From G963663315 sp965231905 (GTDB lineage Bacteria > Pseudomonadota > Gammaproteobacteria > Arenicellales > Poriferihabitantaceae): a DNA stretch of 64,000 nt. Made by a program: the position numbers and the translations under genes. How positions within the stretch are numbered: the stretch's first letter is position 1; each line of letters begins with the position of its first letter. Shown here piece after piece: positions 24,503-33,273 of the stretch. Location: the NCBI GenBank assembly GCA_965231905.1, contig CBDDOO010000001.1, positions 372,001-436,000 on the forward strand, in the 5' to 3' direction. The notes beneath the pieces are model-generated. The model ran no database searches, was not told the DNA's origin, and saw nothing but the letters and a program-made list of their open reading frames with translations.

Positions 24503-27053
24503 TGACGACCTGCGCGGCGGCGATGGCCGTGACACCCTGTACGGCTACGGAGGTACTGACTGGCTGGACGGCGGTTCGGGCATTGACCACCTGTACGGCG
24601 GCGATGGCAATGACCAGCTGTACGGCATGAATGATAATGACTTTTTGTGGGGCGAAGAAGGCGATGACTACCTGCGCGGCGGCAATGGCAATGACTATCT
24701 GTACGGAGGCAATGGCGCTGACACCCTGATCGGAGGTCCGGGCAATTACTACGACTACCTGCGCGGAGGCGATGGCAATGATCACCTGTGGGGCAACGAT
24801 GGCAATGACGACCTGTACGGAGACGCGGGCGATGACACCCTGAAAGGCAACGCTGGCAATGACAGGCTGTGGGGCAACGATGGCAATGACAAGCTGTACG
24901 GCAACGAAGGCGATGACTCCCTATACGGAGACGCGGGCGATGACACCCTGGAAGGCAACGAAGGCAATGACAAGCTGTGGGGCAACGAAGGCAATGACAA
25001 GCTGTACGGCAACGAAGGCAATGACTACCTGTACGGCGGCGATGGCAATGACGACCTGTTCGGCAACGATGGCGATGACTTCCTGAACGGAGGTTTCGGC
25101 GATGACAAGCTGTACGGCATGAATGGCGATGACTTCCTGAACGGTAACGGCGGCGATGACACCCTGAAAGGCGGCGGCGGTATTGACACCCTGAACGGCG
25201 GCGATGGCGATGACTGGCTGGAAGGTGGCGCTGGCAATGACAAGCTGTACGGCGACTGGGCAGGCAGCGACTACGGCGATGACACCCTGTACGGCAACGA
25301 AGGCGATGACTGGCTGGAAGGTGGCGCTGGCAATGACAAGCTGTATGGCAACGAAGGCAAAGACAAGCTGTACGGCGGCAAAGGCAATGACAAGCTATAT
25401 GGCGGCGAAGGCGATGACAGTCTGTACGGCGACAAGGGCGATGGCACCGGCTGGGGCGCTGACGAACTGTACGGCAACGAAGGCAATGACAGGCTGGAAG
25501 GCGGCAGAAGCAATGACAAGCTGTACGGCGGCGATGGCAATGACTGGCTGTACGGCGGCGCACATAATGACAAGCTGTACGGCAACGATGGCAATGACAA
25601 GCTGTACGGCAACGATGGCGATGACACCCTGCAAGGCAACGAGGGCAATGACGAACTGTACGGCAACGAAGGCAATGACTACCTGGAAAGCAACGATGGC
25701 GATGACATCCTGCAAGGCGGCGAAGGCGATGACACCCTGAAAGGCGGCGCGGGCAATGACGAACTGCGCGGAGGTTTGGGCAATGACTCCCTGGAAGGCG
25801 GCGATGGCGATGACTACCTGGACGGCGGTCTTGGCGCTGGCAGTGACACCCTGTACGGCAACGCTGGCGATGACAGGCTGGAAAGCTTCGCTGGCGATGA
25901 CCACCTGTACGGCGGCAGTGGCGATGACTACCTGCAAGGCGGCGCGGGCAATGACGAACTGTACGGCGGCGAAGGCAATGACCACCTGTACAGCGGCATT
26001 GGCGATAACACCCTGTACGGCAACGAAGGCGATGACATCCTGCACAGTACCAATGGCAATGACAGGCTGGAAGGCAACGAAGGCAATGACAAGCTGTACG
26101 GCGGCGCTGGCGATGATTGGCTGGAAGGCGGCGAAGGCGATGACGAACTGTACGGCGACGGCGGTATTGACTGGCTGAACAGCCGCGGCGGTGACAGGCT
26201 GTACGGCAACGTGAACAGTTACGCTGGCAATGACAAGCTGTACGGCGGCGCTGGCGATGACTACCTGCACGGCGGCGCCGGTATTGACTACCTGAACGGC
26301 GGCGAAGGCGATGACATCCTGCAAGGCGGCACGGGCGGGGATTGGCTGTTCGGAGAAACGGGCGATGACGAACTGCACGGCAACGATGGTGATGACTGGC
26401 TATATGGCGGCAAGGGCAATGACAGGCTGTGGGGCAACGCTGGCAATGACAGGCTGTGGGGCGGCAGTGGCAATGACTTCCTGCACGGCAACGATGGCGA
26501 TGACTGGCTATATGGCGGCTGGGGCGATGATTGGCTGTCCGGCGGCGGCGCGGCGGACTTCCTGCAAGGATTCAATGGCAATGATACGCTGTACGGAGGC
26601 GATGGCAATGACAAGCTGTACGGCGATAATGGTGATGACTTCCTGAACGGAGGTTTCGGCGATGATCGCCTGTTCGGTGGCGCTGGCAATGACTACCTGA
26701 ACGGAGGCGAAGGCGATGACTTCCTGCGAGGTGGTGGCGGCAATGACTGGATACTTGGAGGCGCGGGCAATGATGACCTGCGAGGGAATGCCGGTTCCGA
26801 CTTCATGAGTGGCGGCGGCGGCGCGGATACCTACAACATACGCGGCAACCAGAGGAAAGACCGCGATATTATCCTGGCTGATAAAACCGACAATATCGCC
26901 GGGCAATTCAACAAGCTGGAAAGTATCCGCCTGAACGATGTTACCTTGCCAAGTATTCAGATTGGAGGGGCGACCTTTACACTGGACGCGGGTATCCTGG
27001 CCGGTCATGCCCACCGGGTAAACGGCGCGGATATTATCTACCGCAAGCCGTGA
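24393..27053 (+). CDS. large RTX calcium-binding repeat protein with N-terminal signal peptide
   Basis: The 886-residue product starts MTMTTTTKTLARLIAVMFLL and has a Sec-type signal ending near VFAVHAVV. From about residue 33 to 800 it is almost wholly nonapeptide repeats of the GGxGNDxLY / GNEGDDxLx type, roughly 80 units. The final ~85 residues form a domain (GADTYNIRG, RDIILADKTDNIA, NDVTLPSIQIGG, ADIIYRKP) shared with the protein at 1-413. RTX proteins usually lack a signal peptide and leave by type I secretion through a C-terminal signal; here an N-terminal signal is seen and no type I genes are nearby. Expected to form a calcium-stabilised beta roll on or outside the cell. The 5' 110 bases overlap the regulator-like gene. 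Confidence 0.88.
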   Translation: MTMTTTTKTLARLIAVMFLLPVVFAVHAVVKHGSNGNDDLRGGDGRDTLYGYGGTDWLDGGSGIDHLYGGDGNDQLYGMNDNDFLWGEEGDDYLRGGNGNDYLYGGNGADTLIGGPGNYYDYLRGGDGNDHLWGNDGNDDLYGDAGDDTLKGNAGNDRLWGNDGNDKLYGNEGDDSLYGDAGDDTLEGNEGNDKLWGNEGNDKLYGNEGNDYLYGGDGNDDLFGNDGDDFLNGGFGDDKLYGMNGDDFLNGNGGDDTLKGGGGIDTLNGGDGDDWLEGGAGNDKLYGDWAGSDYGDDTLYGNEGDDWLEGGAGNDKLYGNEGKDKLYGGKGNDKLYGGEGDDSLYGDKGDGTGWGADELYGNEGNDRLEGGRSNDKLYGGDGNDWLYGGAHNDKLYGNDGNDKLYGNDGDDTLQGNEGNDELYGNEGNDYLESNDGDDILQGGEGDDTLKGGAGNDELRGGLGNDSLEGGDGDDYLDGGLGAGSDTLYGNAGDDRLESFAGDDHLYGGSGDDYLQGGAGNDELYGGEGNDHLYSGIGDNTLYGNEGDDILHSTNGNDRLEGNEGNDKLYGGAGDDWLEGGEGDDELYGDGGIDWLNSRGGDRLYGNVNSYAGNDKLYGGAGDDYLHGGAGIDYLNGGEGDDILQGGTGGDWLFGETGDDELHGNDGDDWLYGGKGNDRLWGNAGNDRLWGGSGNDFLHGNDGDDWLYGGWGDDWLSGGGAADFLQGFNGNDTLYGGDGNDKLYGDNGDDFLNGGFGDDRLFGGAGNDYLNGGEGDDFLRGGGGNDWILGGAGNDDLRGNAGSDFMSGGGGADTYNIRGNQRKDRDIILADKTDNIAGQFNKLESIRLNDVTLPSIQIGGATFTLDAGILAGHAHRVNGADIIYRKP

Positions 27054-27334
27054 GGGGCGCGGGGCAGTAAATCATCCAGTCCGGTACTGTCCAGGCCACC
27101 AGCCGGAAATCCCGGCCAGGGCGCGGGATAGGCTGGAAAACCCGGATATTGACCCATGCCTTTTACCCATAGGGCGACCCCTGAAAATTCGATACAGGCG
27201 ATTACAGGGGCTTGAAAAATCGGCGGCGCGGATAAAAACCCGGTTTCCAGCCTGAAGCCCGGAATCCGGGTTGACCCGGCGGTGCAATCCGGCCAGAATA
27301 GGAACACCAGAAAAGAACAGACAGGCGCCGAAAC

Positions 27335-27610
27335 ATGACACCAGAGTTATACGCGATTATCGGGGTAGGCTTGGCATTGGCCGGGATACTTGTCCCGGCC
27401 AGCAATCGCCAGAGCCGGGATATTGCTGGACTACGGCAGGAAATGAACCAGGACATTGCCGGGTTGCGGCAAGAAATGAGCCAGCAAGGCCAACAGATCA
27501 ACCAGCAAATAAACCAGCTTACGCACCAGGTGGGGCACTTGTCCGGTGTAGTGGAAGGCTTGCGAGGCCGTCCAATCGTGATAGAGCAACCGGAAGAAAG
27601 CCGGGTTTAA
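27335..27610 (+). CDS. membrane-anchored coiled-coil small protein (91 aa) following RTX gene
   Basis: The product begins with one membrane helix (LYAIIGVGLALAGILVPASNR), then a heptad-like coiled coil with an exact internal repeat of DIAGLRQEM followed by QQGQQINQQINQL and QVGHLSGVVEGLRG. The helix end and ASNR motif match the 54-residue protein at 440-604, which follows the other RTX gene. The 281 bases between this gene and the RTX stop hold no coding frame that I can support, only GC-rich short inverted repeats such as CCCGG-aat-CCGGG. Role unknown; partner of the RTX protein or of its own copies by coiled coil is plausible. Confidence 0.7.
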   Translation: MTPELYAIIGVGLALAGILVPASNRQSRDIAGLRQEMNQDIAGLRQEMSQQGQQINQQINQLTHQVGHLSGVVEGLRGRPIVIEQPEESRV

Positions 27611-27785
27611 TAGCGCCGTTATCCCGGACTGGATAAAACCCCGGCCAGGTTGAGCAATTGACCAGCCCGGCGCGGCGGATGATAGGGCGGGGAACCCCTG
27701 CCAGCCAAGCGGATCACTACTGCCTACCGTCAATCAAGTTTTCTGTTTGTGTATGCGTCATAAGGCGCCAGTTACCGACCGAACT

Positions 27786-28028
27786 ATGACGAAAACGGCC
27801 AACCACTATGACGCGACCGGCAACCGGGACGAGTTGATCACCGGATGGCGCCGGCGGGACTGTTCAGGGGCGCGGTTCGGGGCTCGGGGTTTCAAGGCGG
27901 ACAACGAAATCATAGAATTGCCGGAGGCTGGGGGGATGGCCCGGACAACCACGGAGGGATTGTCCCTGCGCCGGGATAACGAGGGTTGGGGCGGTTTCGT
28001 ATATCCCGGAAGGGATACACTGGCTTAG
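27786..28028 (+). CDS. doubtful small frame (80 aa) before dsrA
   Basis: An ATG at 27786 opens a frame with MTKTANHYDATGNRDELI, followed by Arg/Gly-rich sequence (GARFGARGFK) and a plausible acidic end. No ribosome site or family is recognised, and it ends only 111 bases before dsrA. The rest of 27611-28139 shows nothing but the inverted repeat in the dsrA leader. Confidence 0.2.
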   Translation: MTKTANHYDATGNRDELITGWRRRDCSGARFGARGFKADNEIIELPEAGGMARTTTEGLSLRRDNEGWGGFVYPGRDTLA

Positions 28029-28052
28029 AACCATCGGGCAGTGTTTTATATT

Positions 28053-28084
28053 TTGATACCGTCATAGAATAGGCTTTGTATCAA
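28053..28084 (+). promoter_or_regulatory. inverted repeat and possible -10 box in the dsrA leader
   Basis: TTGATAC (28053-28059) and GTATCAA (28078-28084) are perfect 7-base inverted arms with an 18-base spacer. A TAGAAT (28065-28070), five of six bases like a -10 box, lies between them, although no good -35 is seen. This could be an operator over the dsr promoter. dsrA starts 55 bases downstream. Confidence 0.4.
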
Positions 28085-28139
28085 TGTAGATGCTGCAAAT
28101 CGAAGCATCGCAACTGAACTGGTAAGAGGAGGAGTGAAC

Positions 28140-29480
28140 ATGACTGACGAGATTGATCAATCAGCGCCCGGTGAATCCGTGGCGGAATCTGTTGAAGATG
28201 CTGCCGTGAAAGTCTCCATCCACGATACTCCCATGCTGGATGAACTGGAGAATGGCCCCTGGCCGAGTTTTGTATCCGGTATCAAAAGCCTTCGTAACGA
28301 TCACGAGGATGGGCGCGTCAACGGCGTGGCCAATGACTTGCTGGGGCAACTCGAACATTCCTACGAGACCAGGAAGGGCTACTGGAAAGGCGGCACCGTC
28401 AGTGTTTACGGATATGGCAGTGGAATTATTCCAAGGTTCTCTGAAGTCGGCGATCAATTCCCGAAATCCAGGGAGTTTCACACGCTTCGGGTGCAGCCGC
28501 CAGCCGGCAACCATTATACGACCGATATTCTGCGCGAGTTGGCCGATAGCTGGGAAAAATGGGGTTCCGGACTGGTGACTTTCCATGGTCAAACCGGCAA
28601 CATCATGTTTATCGGGGCTTCGACGGAGAATACACAACATTTCTTTGATGAAATCAACGAATACGGATTCGATCTTGGCGGCGCCGGCCCTTGTGTCCGA
28701 ACCGCAATGTCCTGTGTCGGCGCGGCGCGCTGCGAACAGTCGTGCGCCAATGAGCAGAAGCTGCACAGAACCCTGGTTAACAACTTTACCGATGACGTGC
28801 ACCGGCCGTCGCTGCCCTATAAATTCAAATTCAAGATTTCCGGTTGTCCGAATGATTGCACCAACGCGATTGAGCGCGCTGACTTTGCGGTGATTGGGAC
28901 ATGGAGGGACGACATCCGGGTCGACATGCCGGAATGGAAGAAATATGTCGCGGAGAAGGGCCGCCAGCATGTGATTGACAACATTATCACCCGCTGCCCG
29001 ACTTCGTGTCTGTCGTTGAAGGATGATGACACACTGGAAATTGAAAATGCGGATTGTGTCAAATGCATGCATTGTCTCAATGTAGTTCCCAAAGCATTAA
29101 GTCCGGGTGAGGAAAAAGGCGTCACCGTCCTGATCGGCGGCAAACGGACGCTTAAAATCGGCGATCTGATGGGGACCGTCATCGTCCCGTTCATGAAGAT
29201 GGAAAACGAAGAAGATTATGAGCGGATTGTCGAACTGGCGGAAGAGACTATCGAATTCTGGGCGGAGAATGGCCTGGAGCATGAGCGCTGCGGTGAAATG
29301 ATCGAGCGCATCGGACTGGTCAATTTCCTGGAGGGCATCGGTGTGGACGTCGACCCGAACATGATCGCCCACCCACGGGAAAGCTCCTACGTCCGAACCG
29401 ACGGCTGGGACGATGAGGCGAAAGCGTGGTTCCAGAAGCGCGCTTCAACCCGTGAAGCTGTCCAGGCCAATCCGGTATAG
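28140..29480 (+). CDS. dsrA: dissimilatory sulfite reductase alpha subunit (reverse type likely)
   Basis: The 446-residue product is DsrA. The siroheme-[4Fe-4S] cysteines are visible as CVGAARCEQSC (Cys192, 198, 202) and CPNDC (236, 240). The ferredoxin domain has CPTSC (286, 290) and CVKCMHC (306, 309, 312). With DsrB it forms the cytoplasmic alpha2beta2 enzyme that, in sulfur oxidisers, releases sulfite from DsrC-bound sulfur. The ATG at 28140 is preceded at seven bases by AGGAGG; a GTG at 28134 would be worse placed. First gene of the dsr operon, with dsrB 11 bases downstream. The oxidising direction is inferred from dsrL, dsrN and gene order, not from this sequence alone. Confidence 0.96.
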   Translation: MTDEIDQSAPGESVAESVEDAAVKVSIHDTPMLDELENGPWPSFVSGIKSLRNDHEDGRVNGVANDLLGQLEHSYETRKGYWKGGTVSVYGYGSGIIPRFSEVGDQFPKSREFHTLRVQPPAGNHYTTDILRELADSWEKWGSGLVTFHGQTGNIMFIGASTENTQHFFDEINEYGFDLGGAGPCVRTAMSCVGAARCEQSCANEQKLHRTLVNNFTDDVHRPSLPYKFKFKISGCPNDCTNAIERADFAVIGTWRDDIRVDMPEWKKYVAEKGRQHVIDNIITRCPTSCLSLKDDDTLEIENADCVKCMHCLNVVPKALSPGEEKGVTVLIGGKRTLKIGDLMGTVIVPFMKMENEEDYERIVELAEETIEFWAENGLEHERCGEMIERIGLVNFLEGIGVDVDPNMIAHPRESSYVRTDGWDDEAKAWFQKRASTREAVQANPV

Positions 29481-29491
29481 GGAGGAGAGTC

Positions 29492-30565
29492 ATGGCGAAA
29501 GAAATGAGAATGCCGATCGAATCGGGCTGTCCCGACGGGTTCCAGTATATGCACCCCGTAATGGTCCGTAACTACGGGCAATGGCAATGGCATGACCATC
29601 CGCAACCCGGCGTGCTCAGGCATGCAGCGAAGAGCGGTGAGCAGGTATGGACTGTCAAAGCCGGTACTCAACGGATATTGGATGTCTATACCCTGCGAAA
29701 GCTGTGCGACATTGGTGACGCTTATGCCGATGGCCATGTGCGGTTCACCATCCGTTCCAACATCGAGTATTTTGTCGATGACGAAACGAAGGTGGCGCCG
29801 TTGATCAAGGCGCTGGAAGACGCCGGCTTTGTGGTCGGTGGAACCGCCAATTCCCTGGCCATGATCTCGCATACCCAGGGATGGCTGCATTGTGATATTC
29901 CGGGCACCGATGCATCGGGTGTGGTGAAGGCGATGATGGATGAATTGATTGACGAGTTCAGGAACTGCGAAATGCCGAATCGGGTGCACATGACCACTTC
30001 ATGTTGCCAGGTAAACTGCGGCGGCCAGGGTGATATCGCAATCAATATCCAGCATACCAAGCCGCCGCGAATCAATCACGACCTGGTCTCCAATGTCTGC
30101 GAGCGCCCTTCGGTTGTGGCCCGCTGTCCGGTGGCGGCGATCCGTCCGGCAGTGGTGAATGGGAAACCGACGCTTGAAGTCGATGAGAAGAAATGTATCT
30201 GCTGCGGCGCCTGTTATCCACCGTGTCCGCCGATGCAGATCAATGACCCCGAACATACCAAGCTCGCGATCTGGGTCGGTGGCAACCATTCGAATGCCCG
30301 CTCAAAACCGAGTTTCCAGAAACTGGTTGCAGCCGGTATTCCGAACAATCCGCCGCGCTGGCCGGAAGCGACCGCCATCGTGAAACAGATTTTGCGGACT
30401 TACAAGGAAGATGCGAAAGACTGGGAGCGGATGAATGACTGGATTGATCGAATCGGTTGGCCCCGCTTTTTCGAGCGTACCGGACTGCCGTTCACCAAAT
30501 ACCACATTGATCACTGGCGTGGGTCGCGCAGGAGCCTGAATTCGTCCACGCATATTCGGTTGTAA
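29492..30565 (+). CDS. dsrB: dissimilatory sulfite reductase beta subunit
   Basis: The 357-residue product starts MAKEMRMPIESGCPDGFQYMHP and has MTTSCCQVNCGGQGDIA (siroheme-side cysteines), CERPSVVARCP, and ferredoxin cysteines in CICCGACYPPCPPM. GGAGGAG lies just before the ATG. DsrB carries the catalytically active siroheme in the known enzymes. Length and ending (HWRGSRRSLNSSTHIR) agree with DsrB of gammaproteobacterial sulfur oxidisers in general form. The next gene is dsrC directly, 52 bases downstream, where dsrEFH would be expected in many sulfur oxidisers. Confidence 0.96.
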   Translation: MAKEMRMPIESGCPDGFQYMHPVMVRNYGQWQWHDHPQPGVLRHAAKSGEQVWTVKAGTQRILDVYTLRKLCDIGDAYADGHVRFTIRSNIEYFVDDETKVAPLIKALEDAGFVVGGTANSLAMISHTQGWLHCDIPGTDASGVVKAMMDELIDEFRNCEMPNRVHMTTSCCQVNCGGQGDIAINIQHTKPPRINHDLVSNVCERPSVVARCPVAAIRPAVVNGKPTLEVDEKKCICCGACYPPCPPMQINDPEHTKLAIWVGGNHSNARSKPSFQKLVAAGIPNNPPRWPEATAIVKQILRTYKEDAKDWERMNDWIDRIGWPRFFERTGLPFTKYHIDHWRGSRRSLNSSTHIRL

Positions 30566-30617
30566 GCATACGGATTCAATTTTAATTATTTGGTTATTAT
30601 TTGACTGGAGAAATAAA

Positions 30618-30950
30618 ATGGGTATAGAACTTGATGGGCGCAATTACGACACTGATGAGGAGGGCTACCTCGCAAATCTGTCTGACTGGAGTCCTGAAAT
30701 CGCGGACCAGATGGCCAAGCTGGATGATTGCGATCTGGGTGAGCATCACTGGGAGGTGATCAATTTTCTGCGTGATTATTATGAAGAATATCAAATCGCG
30801 CCGGCGGTCCGGGTGTTGACCAAGTCGATTGGCAGAAAGCTGGGAAAAGACAAGGGCAACAGTAAGTATCTTTATCAACTGTTCCCTTATGGGCCGGCCA
30901 AGCAGGCCTGCAAGTATGCCGGATTGCCGAAGCCGACAGGTTGTGTCTAG
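30618..30950 (+). CDS. dsrC: DsrC sulfur carrier protein
   Basis: The 110-residue product has the DsrC/TusE fold and both arm cysteines: Cys98 and the penultimate Cys109, in CKYAGLPKPTGCV with the required ten residues between them. This makes it true DsrC, not a TusE that has only one. It carries sulfane sulfur to DsrAB and, as trisulfide or thiol, links DsrAB to DsrMK. Conserved helix segments HWEVINFLRDYYEEYQIAPAVRVL (in pieces) and KYLYQLFPYGPAKQA are present. A GGAG seven bases before the ATG is the ribosome site. Confidence 0.96.
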   Translation: MGIELDGRNYDTDEEGYLANLSDWSPEIADQMAKLDDCDLGEHHWEVINFLRDYYEEYQIAPAVRVLTKSIGRKLGKDKGNSKYLYQLFPYGPAKQACKYAGLPKPTGCV

Positions 30951-30958
30951 TCGATTGA

Positions 30959-31720
30959 ATGTCGGCGATAACGATCATCTATGCGGTGATGTTCTACATG
31001 GCCACCGCAGCGCTGGTGATCGGCACCGGCCGCAAGATCATTCAGTATTCACGTACTCCGGCGCCGCTTAAAATCCCGACAACTCCGGCGCCGGTCACCA
31101 GAACAGGCGTGGCCGCCCGCCTGATTCGTGAAATCGTGTTCTTCGAGAGCCTGTTCAAGGGCAGCAAGTGGAGCTGGTTGTTCGGGTGGTTGTTTCATTT
31201 TGGTCTGCTGGTTGTGCTGATCCGCCACCTGCGTTATTTCACCGATCCGGTCTGGGGGGTGGCTGTGCTGACCGCGGACATCGGAGTTATCATGGGCTGG
31301 GTTATGATTTTCGGGCTGCTGGGATTGCTGGTTCGCCGGGTCGGGGTGGACCGTATCCGTTATATTTCCGCTCCGTCCGATTACCTGATGCTGTTGCTGA
31401 TTATTGCCACCGGGGTCAGCGGCCTGTTGGTGAAGTATGTTTTTCACAGCGACATCGTTCAGTTGAAAGCCTTTATTCTCGGCTTGATCACATTCAACTG
31501 GCAGTCATTGCCGGCGGACCCTGGCTTGTTGATTCATCTGGCGCTGGTCATCATCCTGATGTTGATTTTCCCGATCAGCAAATTGCTGCATGCGCCGGGC
31601 CTGGTTTTCAGCCCGACCCGCAACCAGGTCGACAATCCCAGGGAGCGACGCCATGAAAGCAATGCGGGCAGATTCTTCGCCCGGAAAATGAAGGGGGTGG
31701 CCGATGTATCGGAATCCTGA
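30959..31720 (+). CDS. dsrM: DsrM, cytochrome b membrane subunit of DsrMKJOP
   Basis: The 253-residue product is a NarI-like diheme cytochrome b with five to six hydrophobic helices. Candidate heme ligands are His in WLFHFGLLVVLIRHLR and in LLIHLALVIILM; the final ISKLLHAPGLVFSPTRNQ is characteristic of DsrM. It exchanges electrons between the quinone pool and DsrK. It starts eight bases after dsrC. A short segment at the N-terminus is a single helix anchoring the protein. Confidence 0.92.
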   Translation: MSAITIIYAVMFYMATAALVIGTGRKIIQYSRTPAPLKIPTTPAPVTRTGVAARLIREIVFFESLFKGSKWSWLFGWLFHFGLLVVLIRHLRYFTDPVWGVAVLTADIGVIMGWVMIFGLLGLLVRRVGVDRIRYISAPSDYLMLLLIIATGVSGLLVKYVFHSDIVQLKAFILGLITFNWQSLPADPGLLIHLALVIILMLIFPISKLLHAPGLVFSPTRNQVDNPRERRHESNAGRFFARKMKGVADVSES

Positions 31721-31745
31721 GTGGGTATGACATGAGAATCAGGGC

Positions 31746-33239
31746 ATGAAAGTAGATTTCCAGATTCCTGAACTGAAAGAATATCCACAGATTCCAGTGC
31801 TGGTCAACGGCGCGATGGAACACAGCCAGCCTTTTGTGGCCAAGCCGGAACACCAGGAGCCGCTGGGCTATCCGGGTGAACTGATTCCCGACTGGCACGA
31901 CAGGGCGATCGAAAAAATGGGGGAGTTGCTCGATAAATTCCGCTCCTTGCGGGTATTCATGGATACCTGTGTCAAGTGTGGAGCCTGTACCGATAAATGC
32001 CACTACTACCTCGGTACGGCGGATCCGAAGAATATGCCGGTGGCTCGTCAGGACCTGATGCGGGCCGTGTACCGGCGTTACTTTACCTTTGCCGGCAAAT
32101 ATTTCCCCAAACTGGTAGGGGCAGTGGATTTAACCGAGGAAGTGATCAGGGACTGGTATCGTTACTTCTACCAGTGTTCACAATGTCGGCGCTGTTCCGG
32201 GTTTTGCCCGATCGGTATCGATACCGCCGAGGTGACCATGGCGGCCAGGGAAATCCTGGACCATATCGGCATCGGACAGAAATACAGCAATGAAATCATC
32301 GCCAAGGTCCACAGGATCGGCAACAATCTGGGATTGCCTGAGCCCGCATTGGTGGATACGCTGGAGGGCCTGGAGGAAGATATAGAAGAGGAAACCGGAG
32401 TTGCGGTCAGACTGCCGGTGGACCAGGAAGGCGCGGAAGTATTGCTGGTTACGCCGAGCGCTGATTTTTTCGCCGAACCGCATATTGATGGACTGATCGG
32501 TTACGCCAAGGTTTTTCACAAGGCCGGAATCAGTTGGACGATCAGTTCCTACGCATCCGAAGCGGCTAATTTCGGTGTCTTTACCGGCTCCGGGGAGCAC
32601 ATGCAAAAAGTGGCAAACCGGGTACGTACCGCAGCCCTGGAGCTCGGTGTAAAGCGTATTGTCGTGGGTGAATGCGGTCATGCCTGGCGCGTGGCCTACA
32701 GTTTCTGGAACAGCCTGATCGGACCTTTTGATTTTCTCGATCAGAACTATCCCGTACCGCAGCATATCTGTGAGCTTACCCACGATCTCATTGGACAGGG
32801 AGCTTTGAGGTTTGATCCGGACGTACATGATGACAAGGTGATTACATTCCATGACTCCTGTAACGTGTCGCGGGGGTCACGTATGGGTGACATGCCGGGG
32901 GGACAGTTCGTTATCCCGCGGCGGATCATCCAGTCATGCAGCCGCCATTTTGTGGAAATGGCGCCGGATACGATTCGTGAGAACACCTTTTGTTGCGGTG
33001 GAGGGGGCGGGCTGCTGACCGATGATCTGCTGGAACTCAGGGTCAAGGGCGCCATGCCACGGGCACAGGCCCTGCAACGGGTGATTGAAGATCACGGTGT
33101 CACCCACATGGCCGCAATTTGCGCCATTTGTAAAAGCCAGTTCACGAAAGTTCTGCCGATGTACGGCATGGGCATGGATATGGTGGTCAGTGTGCATCAG
33201 CTGGTCGGTGACGCCCTGATCATGCAGACCGAGCGCTAG
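31746..33239 (+). CDS. dsrK: DsrK, iron-sulfur subunit of DsrMKJOP
   Basis: The 497-residue product is a HdrD-like protein. Two ferredoxin-type cluster motifs lie at CVKCGACTDKC (75-85) and CSQCRRCSGFCP (144-155). The C-terminal half has the CCG-type catalytic cluster region with GECGHAWR, FHDSCNVSRG, FCCGGGGGLL and ICAICKSQF. In the known complex, DsrK on the cytoplasmic side reduces or oxidises the DsrC disulfide/trisulfide. It follows dsrM by 25 bases. Confidence 0.94.
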   Translation: MKVDFQIPELKEYPQIPVLVNGAMEHSQPFVAKPEHQEPLGYPGELIPDWHDRAIEKMGELLDKFRSLRVFMDTCVKCGACTDKCHYYLGTADPKNMPVARQDLMRAVYRRYFTFAGKYFPKLVGAVDLTEEVIRDWYRYFYQCSQCRRCSGFCPIGIDTAEVTMAAREILDHIGIGQKYSNEIIAKVHRIGNNLGLPEPALVDTLEGLEEDIEEETGVAVRLPVDQEGAEVLLVTPSADFFAEPHIDGLIGYAKVFHKAGISWTISSYASEAANFGVFTGSGEHMQKVANRVRTAALELGVKRIVVGECGHAWRVAYSFWNSLIGPFDFLDQNYPVPQHICELTHDLIGQGALRFDPDVHDDKVITFHDSCNVSRGSRMGDMPGGQFVIPRRIIQSCSRHFVEMAPDTIRENTFCCGGGGGLLTDDLLELRVKGAMPRAQALQRVIEDHGVTHMAAICAICKSQFTKVLPMYGMGMDMVVSVHQLVGDALIMQTER

Positions 33240-33273
33240 GAGATAATGATGTTCTACAAGTCAGGAAGCTGAA

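Noticed and set aside
24097..25563. Long minus-strand frame (488 codons) across the RTX gene, His/Cys/Arg-rich
   Set aside because: It is the mirror reading of a 27-base repeat; the absence of stops follows from repeat codon use. The plus-strand frame has a signal peptide and the RTX pattern.
24393..26800. Possible CRISPR-like or tandem DNA repeat array
   Set aside because: The units are 27 bases long, coding, without unique spacers, and encode the RTX nonapeptide.
29492..30565. dsrD or reductive-type operon signs
   Set aside because: No dsrD-like gene follows dsrB, and dsrL and dsrN are present, so I do not call a sulfate reducer.
30566..30617. Hidden dsrE/F/H gene between dsrB and dsrC
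   Set aside because: The gap is only 52 bases and holds the dsrC ribosome site; no room for even one of these genes.
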